Source: Actinomycetota bacterium (GTDB lineage: Bacteria > Actinomycetota > Acidimicrobiia > Acidimicrobiales > Ilumatobacteraceae). From it: 5,767 bases of DNA. Position 1 is the stretch's first letter, and the number at the start of each line of letters is the position of its first letter. Position numbers and translations under genes: made by a program. The notes below the pieces were generated by a model. It had not been told where the DNA came from and did no database searches. It saw nothing but the letters and a program-made list of their open reading frames with translations. Location of the stretch: NCBI GenBank assembly GCA_005793785.1, contig SXPW01000154.1, positions 1 to 5,767 of the forward strand. The letters run 5' to 3'. This document shows positions 1 to 5,585 of this stretch, piece by piece.

Positions 1-297
1 GATTCGGTCTCCCTCAACACCAATGGTCATGCCAAGGTTGCCAATGGGGCGGACTTCCTCGAATCAACGACCCCAATCGCCATCGTGACCTCCGACTTTC
101 ATCTCCGTCGCTCGAGGCGGGAATTCGCCAGGTATTTCGGCAATCTGCGCATGGTGGGATCCGACCCCGACGTAACGGACACATCATGGAGTGACTTGAG
201 CGTGTGGTCGCTGCTGCCGCGCGTCGACGCATTGCAACGCTCCACTCTCTATCTGCGCGAGTACGTCGCACTCGTCCTGAGCGATATTCGCAACTGA
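1..297 (+). CDS. DUF218/YdcF-like domain protein, C-terminal part (5' end outside window)
   Basis: This is an open frame running in from the left edge and ending at a TGA at 295-297; 98 codons are visible and no start is seen. The visible part begins DSVSLNTNGHA and continues to IAIVTSDFHLRRSRREF. That matches the second half of the DUF218 fold (YdcF/SanA/ElyC group): a Ser/Thr-Asn-Thr segment, then a hydrophobic strand ending VTSDFH, then an Arg-rich helix. The tail carries a YLREYVALV helix, similar to the C-terminal helix common in this family. Known members are often membrane-anchored and linked to envelope or cell-wall lipid-carrier metabolism, though many have no known reaction. Any N-terminal membrane anchor would lie outside the window. 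The fold assignment is fairly safe; a specific function cannot be given. The next gene starts 65 bases downstream and seems to have its own promoter. Confidence 0.75.
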   Translation, partial: DSVSLNTNGHAKVANGADFLESTTPIAIVTSDFHLRRSRREFARYFGNLRMVGSDPDVTDTSWSDLSVWSLLPRVDALQRSTLYLREYVALVLSDIRN

Positions 298-350
298 CTG
301 AATCTCCAAAAAATCTCATTGGTTGGGAGGTTCGTCCGTCCATCGATGGG

Positions 351-356
351 TAGCCT
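351..356 (+). promoter_or_regulatory. Candidate -10 element for leaderless transcription of the CBS-domain gene
   Basis: TAGCCT fits the actinobacterial -10 pattern TAnnnT. It ends 6 bases before the GTG at 363, so transcription would start at or next to the first base of the start codon, the usual leaderless layout. No Shine-Dalgarno-like sequence lies at normal distance from the GTG; the only purine-rich block (GGGAGG, 325-330) is 32 bases upstream. An in-frame TAG at 351-353 prevents an earlier start. No convincing -35 is seen: TTGGGA at 323-328 would give a 22-base spacer. Confidence 0.4.
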
Positions 357-362
357 CGCTTC

Positions 363-1616
363 GTGATACCCACGACCGACCTCATCTATGCGTACCGCAT
401 CATGCGGTTGCCGTTGCTCGATGCAGGTGGCTCCCCCATTGGCAAGATCGACGACATCGTCGTCGTGCCAGGACGAGGTCAAGAGGCCCCGCGAGTATTG
501 GGATTCGTTGCCAGCAGCCAACGACGACGAATCTTCGTCACCGTAGCCCGAGTCGCCTCGCTCGACAATACGGGAGTGCGACTGAAGAGTTACGACATCG
601 ACCTCAATCCGTTCCGCACCCGCGACGGTGAACGACTCCTGGCTGGGGACATCTTCGACAAGAAACATGGTGATGAAACCATCGTCGATGTTGCACTGCA
701 ACACCAGGGAGGTCACAACCCCGTTTGGTACGTCGACAAGGTGCGACTTGCGAAGCGGGGTCTGCTGCTCTCCCGACCGAGTTTCCGATTGGTTGATTGG
801 CAGGAAGTGTCGGGCTTGTTCGCACCCTCCACTCCGATCGCGGCAGAGGCGGCGCGACTCCGCAACATGCATCCGAGTGACGTTGCTACGTTCATCGCCG
901 CACTCCCCATCGAGCAACGTCGCACGATCGCGGCCGCGATGGATGACGAGCGCCTCGCTGACGTTCTGGAAGAACTCCCCGAGGACGAACAGTTGCGACT
1001 CATTGAGGGACTCGACCTCGACCGACTCAACAGCGTCTTTGATGAGATGGAATTCGACGACCTGGCTGACCTACTCGGCAAGATGGGCAACGAACAGCGG
1101 GCACAGGTCCTCGAGTCGATGGACGAGGACGACGCCGACACCATGCGCCGGTTGCTGTCATGGCCCGACGGAACGGCGGGCGCACTCATGACACCAGAAG
1201 TCATCGTGTTGTCGCCGGAAGCAACGGTTGCCGAGGCCCTCGCGCACGTTCGCGATCCCGAGCGTCATGCTTCGATTGCCGCCCAAGTGTTCGTCACCCA
1301 CGGGCCACACGAGCCCCCGACTGGTGGATACATGGGCGTCGTACATTTCCAGCGCTTGTTGCGTGAGCCACCGCAAACCAAATTGAAGGATTGTCTCCAC
1401 CACGAACCGACCATTCCACCGACGCTTTCGGAGCGGGAGGTGATGGTACGACTCGCCACCTACAACCTCATGTCGGTGGCGGTCGTCGACGCGGGGAACC
1501 ATTTGCTCGGCGCCATCACGGTTGATGACGTGCTCGACCGCGCCCTTCCCGCCGACTGGCGACGCCAGCAGATCACTACCTCCTCAACCACCGCAGACAC
1601 TCGGAGTGCGTCGTGA
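363..1616 (+). CDS. PRC-barrel / MgtE N-terminal / CBS-pair protein without a Mg2+ channel
   Basis: This is a 417-residue, probably cytoplasmic protein. Residues about 8-95 resemble a PRC-barrel (LPLLDAGGSPIGKIDDIVV), with a second, weaker PRC-like stretch at about 96-150. Residues about 160-265 are an MgtE N-terminal superhelix: acidic repeats such as HPSDVATFIAALP, LADVLEELPEDEQ and DDLADLLGKM. Residues about 268-397 are a CBS pair beginning GTAGALMTPEV and ending LLGAITVDDVLD. In true MgtE Mg2+ channels these cytoplasmic domains are followed by five membrane helices; here the protein stops after the CBS pair. Channel-less homologues are typical of Actinobacteria and lie next to DUF1003 genes, as here. 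The role is probably sensing Mg2+ or an adenosyl ligand and acting on a partner; this is inferred and the function is unknown. The GTG at 363 is the earliest possible start because an in-frame TAG lies at 351-353. The stop overlaps the next GTG by four bases (GTGA). Confidence 0.9.
   Translation: MIPTTDLIYAYRIMRLPLLDAGGSPIGKIDDIVVVPGRGQEAPRVLGFVASSQRRRIFVTVARVASLDNTGVRLKSYDIDLNPFRTRDGERLLAGDIFDKKHGDETIVDVALQHQGGHNPVWYVDKVRLAKRGLLLSRPSFRLVDWQEVSGLFAPSTPIAAEAARLRNMHPSDVATFIAALPIEQRRTIAAAMDDERLADVLEELPEDEQLRLIEGLDLDRLNSVFDEMEFDDLADLLGKMGNEQRAQVLESMDEDDADTMRRLLSWPDGTAGALMTPEVIVLSPEATVAEALAHVRDPERHASIAAQVFVTHGPHEPPTGGYMGVVHFQRLLREPPQTKLKDCLHHEPTIPPTLSEREVMVRLATYNLMSVAVVDAGNHLLGAITVDDVLDRALPADWRRQQITTSSTTADTRSAS
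1603..1606 (+). promoter_or_regulatory. Ribosome binding site for the DUF1003 gene
   Basis: GGAG lies 6 bases before the GTG at 1613, inside the last codons of the upstream gene. This supports the GTG as the start and permits new initiation as well as coupling through the GTGA overlap. Confidence 0.55.
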
Positions 1617-2110
1617 AACGCCGTGAGAACCTCGCCAATCCTCGTTACCGTCGGAAACTGGGGGTCGCCTACGAGGCGGGTGCATTCGGTCGATTCTCCG
1701 AGGCTGTCGCCCGAAATCTCGGAACTGCACGATTCCTCGTCGTACAGACGTTCCTTGTCTTCGTGTGGATCACCATCAATGTCGTGTCCGTCACGTTGCG
1801 TTGGGACCCTTATCCGTTCATCCTGTTGAACCTCATGTTCTCGGTTCAGGCCGCCTACGCAGCGCCGCTCATCCTGCTTGCACAGAATCGCCAGGAGGAT
1901 CGCGACCGCCATGCGCTCGAGAACGATCGCGCAGTTGCGATACGGACCCAAGAGAACGCTGAGTACCTGGCACGCGAGTTGGCGGCAGTGCGACTCGCGT
2001 TGTCCAATACGGTTACGTCCAGTGAACTCCGCGAGTCACTCGACGCACTCAATGAACGGTTGGAAGAGGTGCTGAAGCACTCAGCACCATCGCTACCGCG
2101 CGGGCAGTAG
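1613..2110 (+). CDS. DUF1003 family membrane protein
   Basis: This 165-residue protein belongs to DUF1003. The strongest signature is WDPYPFILLNLMFSVQAAYAAP followed by LILLAQNRQEDRDR (about residues 64-99), characteristic of this family. Two membrane helices are expected at about 41-61 and 67-90, with short loops. The charged C-terminal part (about 94-158) is mainly helical with heptad-like spacing and probably forms a cytoplasmic coiled coil. The biochemical function of the family is unknown. It shares a GTGA stop/start overlap with the MgtE_N/CBS gene, so the two are made together; the simplest reading is a membrane partner for that soluble sensor. In mycobacteria-like genomes the pair is usually close to an Mrp-type ATPase gene, which is not seen here. 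Its last 62 bases overlap the 3' end of the convergent hydrolase gene, so the final 20 residues are encoded opposite that gene's tail. Confidence 0.9.
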   Translation: MKRRENLANPRYRRKLGVAYEAGAFGRFSEAVARNLGTARFLVVQTFLVFVWITINVVSVTLRWDPYPFILLNLMFSVQAAYAAPLILLAQNRQEDRDRHALENDRAVAIRTQENAEYLARELAAVRLALSNTVTSSELRESLDALNERLEEVLKHSAPSLPRGQ

Positions 2111-2930
2111 CCGCACTGAACTCGACTGGTTTCGTCACGTTCACGAAATGATCGCCCTCGAGCGGAACCACGGACGCGCCGGCCGTCTGAACGAGTTCAC
2201 GCTGCTTGGCGGGTGACACCAACTGATCCTGCGTCGTGAGTACGACGCACGTCGGCAGATGGAGCGATCCAATGAACGTCCGCGCATCGAAGCGTGAGAT
2301 TGCTCGACCCGCTTGAGCCATGTGCCACTGGTCGTTGCGACGCCACTCCGACAACATCCATCCGAGATGGGGGCGCAACGGGTGACGTCGGGTGATTCGT
2401 CGCGCGAACACCATACGAACCGTGCTCGGTCGAACGAATCGACGAGTAATCGGGCCGAGCAGACGCGACACCTGAAAACGCGAACGTTCCCGTGCCGTTG
2501 CTCGCCATTCCATTGCCGTGGCTTGCAAGACGAGACCGCACACCAACTGCGGGTGACGGCGAGCCAACAACATGGCAATCGGGCCTCCCATCGAGTAGCC
2601 GACTGCGACCACCGACTCCACACCGAGCGCGTCGCAAACTGCAGCGGCGTCATCGGCGCAGTCCTCGAGCGTGAACGGCACATCAGGGCGTAGTCCTCGG
2701 CCGTGTCCACGGTGATCGATTCCAATCACCGTGTAGGACGCGGCAAGTTCCTCGTAAGCGGTGAAGAAATTGAGGTCGCTCGACGCAGTCCATCCGTGCA
2801 GCAGCAGGACGACCGCCGCCGTGGGATTCTCGTGTTGGTGGTAGCGAACGAAGAACTCACCTCGCTGCGGCACCAACACGAGCCGACCAGGCAGCAACGA
2901 CGGAGGATTGATCTCGAAGCGCGTGGCCAT
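2049..2930 (-). CDS. Alpha/beta hydrolase fold protein
   Basis: This is a 293-residue serine hydrolase of the alpha/beta fold, of typical family length. Visible motifs in order are HGW at 45-47 (oxyanion hole region after the hydrophobic strand AVVLLLHG), IDHRGHG at 71-77, the nucleophile elbow GYSMGG with Ser113, the acid Asp235 in TTQDQLV, and the catalytic His261 in GDHF. The Arg/Trp-rich stretch at about 141-210 is the cap (lid) region that decides substrate; it gives no clear clue, so substrate is unknown (esterase, lipase-like or C-C hydrolase all possible). There is no signal peptide, so a cytoplasmic location is likely. It starts 11 bases after the upstream oxidoreductase stops, so it is probably the last gene of that operon. 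No Shine-Dalgarno is visible before the ATG. The 3' end overlaps the convergent DUF1003 gene by 62 bases. High GC matches the local background (41 G/C in 2641-2700). Confidence 0.88.
   Translation of the reverse strand: MATRFEINPPSLLPGRLVLVPQRGEFFVRYHQHENPTAAVVLLLHGWTASSDLNFFTAYEELAASYTVIGIDHRGHGRGLRPDVPFTLEDCADDAAAVCDALGVESVVAVGYSMGGPIAMLLARRHPQLVCGLVLQATAMEWRATARERSRFQVSRLLGPITRRFVRPSTVRMVFARRITRRHPLRPHLGWMLSEWRRNDQWHMAQAGRAISRFDARTFIGSLHLPTCVVLTTQDQLVSPAKQRELVQTAGASVVPLEGDHFVNVTKPVEFSAATARAVAMVLSASAPLPTVH
2068..2088. terminator. Perfect 8-bp hairpin inside the convergent gene overlap, possible bidirectional terminator
   Basis: GGTGCTGA (2068-2075) and TCAGCACC (2081-2088) are exact reverse complements around a 5-base loop, AGCAC. 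The element lies within the last codons of both the + strand DUF1003 gene and the - strand hydrolase gene. Being symmetric, it folds in either transcript. It lacks a U tract on either side, so it is not a canonical intrinsic terminator. Its place exactly where two opposing transcripts meet is the reason for the call. Confidence 0.4.
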
Positions 2931-2941
2931 GCGAACGAAAA

Positions 2942-3952
2942 CTATCTGGGTGTCTGGAAGTCGTCCTTGCGGCTCGAGTTGCCGACGAACTCCCGCAAGT
3001 GCACACCGCTCTCGAGCACCTGGGAAAGCAGGAGATCGTTTGGTGAATCATCGTCACCGACGACACGAACGCCGCTGGAGAAACCGCCCGACACGACACC
3101 GCGGGCACACGCCGCAGCCATGGACCCAGCAAGGTACGCGACGCGCTCGGACGCGCCCACCACCTCGATGTGTCGAGCGCCGCCCCGCCAGCCACGAACC
3201 TCGACACGAAGTGCCCCGATTCCGCCCTCGGGATGTGGTGGAGCGAGCATCGGTAGTCGCGCGGTGACTCGATCGCGGCGCGTGGCCGACACCCGAACAC
3301 TCACCCGGGTGAGTTCGGGGAATCCGTGGTGGACGAGGATCGGATCGGCGAGTTCTGCTCGGTAGCAATCGCGTGGGCCGACCGGATCGGGAAACCAGCA
3401 GAGTTCGCGTCCACTACCCGCCGGTCGGCGCAACCAGTCGCCGTCGTGCCAACCGATGGATTGACGTGCCAACGCCCGATGATGCTGTTGGGCACATGCC
3501 GGCCCTGCCGTACCGTGCACCGCAACGTGGACCTCATCGATCGCATCGAATCGCGGCGTCAGCATTCGCACCAACAATCCGGAGAGTCCGGGCGATGACG
3601 TTGCTCCCACCACGAGCGTCTGTCGGAATTGGCGGGCAATCGCCTCAAGATCGAGCATGGAGAGCACGTCGTCGACATCGTCGCTACACGACACGACGCT
3701 GACCCCCGCCTCCAGCAAACGACGTGCGGCCTTGGCGTGCGGAGCCGGGCAGGCGATGACGGCAACGTTCGTGTCGAGCATCGCAGCGCTCGACACCGCC
3801 ACCACGCTGTGGGTCGCATCCGAACATCGTTCGGCGAGTCGTCGTGCGACGACGGGATTGGTATCACTCACCAGAATTTGGGCTCGTCCCGCGGCGACGA
3901 GTCGTTCGACGATGCGGGTACCTACCAGTCCGGCACCGATGACCCCGATCAT
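2942..3952 (-). CDS. Saccharopine-dehydrogenase-like NAD(P)-dependent oxidoreductase
   Basis: This 336-residue protein has an N-terminal Rossmann fold: MIGVIGAGLVG gives the GxGxxG motif at 6-11, and Asp30 at the end of strand 2 (ILVSD) suggests NAD rather than NADP. Next come ACPAPHAKAARRLLEAGVSVVSCSDD (about 67-92) and VVGATSSPGLSGLLVR (114-129), a layout typical of saccharopine dehydrogenase-like proteins, where a Rossmann domain is followed by an alpha/beta catalytic domain. The second half is less conserved and the substrate is not evident; it should not be called lysine-pathway saccharopine dehydrogenase without more proof. Its ATG shares ATGA with the stop of the upstream 2-hydroxyacid dehydrogenase, so translation is coupled, and that junction contains a seven-A slippery run. 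GC is high (42 G/C in 3121-3180), sharply different from the upstream gene. The hydrolase gene follows after 11 bases. Confidence 0.78.
   Translation of the reverse strand: MIGVIGAGLVGTRIVERLVAAGRAQILVSDTNPVVARRLAERCSDATHSVVAVSSAAMLDTNVAVIACPAPHAKAARRLLEAGVSVVSCSDDVDDVLSMLDLEAIARQFRQTLVVGATSSPGLSGLLVRMLTPRFDAIDEVHVAVHGTAGPACAQQHHRALARQSIGWHDGDWLRRPAGSGRELCWFPDPVGPRDCYRAELADPILVHHGFPELTRVSVRVSATRRDRVTARLPMLAPPHPEGGIGALRVEVRGWRGGARHIEVVGASERVAYLAGSMAAACARGVVSGGFSSGVRVVGDDDSPNDLLLSQVLESGVHLREFVGNSSRKDDFQTPR
3299..3314. repeat. 16-bp perfect palindrome within the saccharopine-dehydrogenase-like gene
   Basis: ACTCACCCGGGTGAGT is identical to its reverse complement. The symmetry continues outward as CCCGA (3292-3296) against TCGGG (3315-3319), with two unpaired bases (3297-3298) on one side, giving 13 potential pairs over 28 bases. 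It lies wholly within coding sequence (the LTRVSV region). It could be a protein-binding site, a transcript hairpin or chance from codon use in GC-rich DNA. Confidence 0.5.
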
Positions 3953-4917
3953 TTTTTTGTTGGTTCAACCATGGTCAAAAAGTGATCGATCAAGAGTCGA
4001 CGCGTCGCACGAATCGCCTCACTCGTATAGCCCCCAATATGAGGGGTCATAACCACATTAAACCCCTCTTTTTGGAGTTCCCAGATTGGACTCGCTTCAA
4101 TTCTGCCCTCCCAGGTGGTCTCCCCCGAAAGAACATCGGTCGCAAAACCACCAATCTGGCTGACCCGAATTGCCTCAGCAATTGCTCGCTCATCAACAAT
4201 TTCTCCTCGACTTGTATTAACAATGAGCACACCGGGCTTCATTCGTGAAATCTGATGTTCGCCGATCATTGACTGAGTCTTTTCGTTGAGGGGAACATGG
4301 ATGGAGATCACGTCAGATCTTCTCAAAAGTTCGGAGAGTTCCAAGATTTCCACCATCTTGTAGGAAGCCGCCTCCGGATCAGATGCAACAACTTGCATTC
4401 CAAATGCCGAACCGTAGTCCGCCATGAATTTCCCGAGACGCCCAAGTCCAACAATTCCAAGGGTCTTACCGCGTAGTTCTGTACCCCTAAAAGCACCACG
4501 CTGCCATTCTCCTTTGGAAGTAGATACCGCCGCAGGTACCACATTTCTTGCGATTGCAAGTAGCAAACCCCAAGCCAATTCAGCAGTACTTGCCACCGAC
4601 TGAATACCAGAAGCCACATCTCGAAGTGTCAGAACACTGATACCGAGGGATCGCAACTCCTCCATCTCCAAATGATCATTCCCGGTGGTGGGAGACAGCA
4701 CAAACTTCAATCCGGATAGGTAGCCAACTTCGGTCTTTCCGATAGCAAACCCAAGCCCGACTATAAGAACCTCGGGATTCACTGAGTTCAGTAACTGCAC
4801 GAGGTCTGACTTTGACTCCGGAGAAATTGCGTGAACTTCATAGAGCTCCCCAAGTCTCCCAGTCTCCTCCGAGCCGTAGGCATCCGGTTCGATAATCAGG
4901 AGTGTTGACTTGCTCAT
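3949..4917 (-). CDS. D-isomer-specific 2-hydroxyacid dehydrogenase (phosphoglycerate-dehydrogenase-like)
   Basis: This 322-residue protein has the full architecture of the D-2-hydroxyacid dehydrogenase family: a split substrate-binding domain (about 1-105 and 295-322) around an NAD domain. The NAD motif is GIVGLGRLG (154-162), with Asp180 after strand 2 (VVASD) suggesting NAD use. The catalytic residues are visible and correctly spaced: Arg237 in NTSRGEIVDE, Glu266 in DVLSGE and His293 in TPHIGG. The expected reaction is reversible NAD-dependent interconversion of a 2-keto acid and a D-2-hydroxy acid. The substrate is unknown; it lacks a C-terminal ACT domain, so it is not a full-length serine-pathway enzyme. 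It shares ATGA with the cytidylyltransferase upstream, suggesting both act on a 2-keto sugar acid. GC is low (28 of 60 in 4621-4680). The 3' end is A_AAA_AAA_TGA, overlapping the ATG of the next gene, which makes -1 frameshifting into that gene possible. Confidence 0.9.
   Translation of the reverse strand: MSKSTLLIIEPDAYGSEETGRLGELYEVHAISPESKSDLVQLLNSVNPEVLIVGLGFAIGKTEVGYLSGLKFVLSPTTGNDHLEMEELRSLGISVLTLRDVASGIQSVASTAELAWGLLLAIARNVVPAAVSTSKGEWQRGAFRGTELRGKTLGIVGLGRLGKFMADYGSAFGMQVVASDPEAASYKMVEILELSELLRRSDVISIHVPLNEKTQSMIGEHQISRMKPGVLIVNTSRGEIVDERAIAEAIRVSQIGGFATDVLSGETTWEGRIEASPIWELQKEGFNVVMTPHIGGYTSEAIRATRRLLIDHFLTMVEPTKK
3952..3958 (-). other. Slippery heptamer A_AAA_AAA before the dehydrogenase stop codon
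   Basis: On the - strand the last codons of the 2-hydroxyacid dehydrogenase are ACA AAA AAA TGA. The seven A's therefore lie in the exact zero-frame phase (A_AAA_AAA) used in bacterial -1 frameshift sites. After a -1 slip the next codon read is ATG, the start codon of the downstream oxidoreductase, so the product would be one protein of about 658 residues. GGTGCC and GGTACC (+ strand 3932-3937 and 3917-3922) could form a 6-bp stem with one G-U pair, 14 bases downstream; this spacing is longer than usual for a stimulator. Confidence 0.4.
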
Positions 4918-5585
4918 CGAGATACAAGTGCCTCTGCGACGATGACATCAAAGGGAACGTCAATATTTACTGATCGCTCAGGTGGCATGACATACGCAAC
5001 ACAATCGAGTCCCTTGAACGTGCGACGTTTCAGCACAGAACTTCTTGTTAGATAAATCGCACCGTTTCTGATATACATTCGACGCAATTCCTGCCTTGGC
5101 TGATTTTCATATTCCTCAACAAATGGTGGATCCACCAGCCGATCCCCTTCAAGAAACTTCATTCTCGCCGGATGATGACCCCCAACCTCAACAACCGAAA
5201 TCACACTGTCGGCCCGCGTTGATATGAGCAATGATAAACAATTGTTGATGTCGACTGAAGTTCGAAACGGAGACGTTGGTTGCAATACCATGATGGCTTC
5301 GTAATCTTCATCGCAATGCTCGAGCATATGTATTACCGCATCTATCGTTGACGCGGAATCGCCCGAGAGATGGCTTGGACGCATTACCGGTACTTCCACG
5401 CCAAGACTCCGAGCGCATTCTGCAATTTCGTCAGAGTCTGTCGACACCACTACGCGATCCAGATTGCTCTGCTTGGCCGCCTCGCAAGTCCAAGCCAGGA
5501 GCGGACGTTTTCCGAGAGTAATTAGGTTCTTCCGTGGGATCGCTTTCGAGCCGCCCCGCGCAGGAATGATTCCGAGTACTTTCAT
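4914..5585 (-). CDS. Acylneuraminate cytidylyltransferase-like protein (NeuA family)
   Basis: This 223-residue enzyme should transfer CMP from CTP to a 2-keto-3-deoxy sugar acid (sialic, legionaminic or related nonulosonic acid), releasing pyrophosphate in the cytoplasm. The family signature is clear: IIPARGGSKAIPRKN (6-20) is the CTP-binding loop, VVSTDSDEIAE follows, LQPTSPFR is the second nucleotide motif, then NGAIYLTR, and ERSVNIDVPFDVIVAE (203-218) near the end. In that last motif the metal-binding pair seen as D-x-D in well-studied members reads Asn207-Ile-Asp209; Asn at the first position may also occur in other homologues, so this does not prove loss of activity. Length is normal for the short bacterial form. 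It shares ATGA overlaps on both sides, with the miniprotein and with the dehydrogenase. GC is low (24 of 60 in 5221-5280). No NeuB-type synthase, epimerase or glycosyltransferase lies in the window, so the true sugar is not known and no gene symbol is assigned. Confidence 0.88.
   Translation of the reverse strand: MKVLGIIPARGGSKAIPRKNLITLGKRPLLAWTCEAAKQSNLDRVVVSTDSDEIAECARSLGVEVPVMRPSHLSGDSASTIDAVIHMLEHCDEDYEAIMVLQPTSPFRTSVDINNCLSLLISTRADSVISVVEVGGHHPARMKFLEGDRLVDPPFVEEYENQPRQELRRMYIRNGAIYLTRSSVLKRRTFKGLDCVAYVMPPERSVNIDVPFDVIVAEALVSR

Noticed and set aside
301..332. A possible 7-bp stem AATCTCC/GGAGGTT with an 18-base loop after the DUF218-like gene.
   Set aside because: It contains a wobble pair, has a long loop and no T run follows, so it is not convincing as a terminator.
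340..349. 10-bp palindrome CCATCGATGG upstream of the MgtE_N/CBS start.
   Set aside because: Short palindromes of this length are expected by chance; its overlap with the presumed promoter region is suggestive but not enough to call an operator.
249..917. A 222-codon open frame on the - strand opposite the MgtE_N/CBS gene.
   Set aside because: Its protein has no recognisable domain and is Arg/Ser-rich. It lies opposite a strongly supported gene, as expected for a mirror frame in GC-rich DNA.
927..940. Perfect 14-bp palindrome ATCGCGGCCGCGAT in the MgtE_N/CBS gene.
   Set aside because: It encodes an ordinary Ile-Ala-Ala-Ala run with GC-ending codons, so chance from codon use is the simplest explanation.
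2703..3365. A 220-codon open frame on the + strand opposite the hydrolase and oxidoreductase genes.
   Set aside because: It spans the ends of two well-supported - strand genes, and its product is Arg/Ser/Pro-rich with no motif or credible start signal.
3629..4052. Two overlapping + strand open frames of about 118 and 131 codons across the dehydrogenase junction.
   Set aside because: Both are antisense to genes with intact catalytic motifs, and neither has a fold-like hydrophobic pattern.
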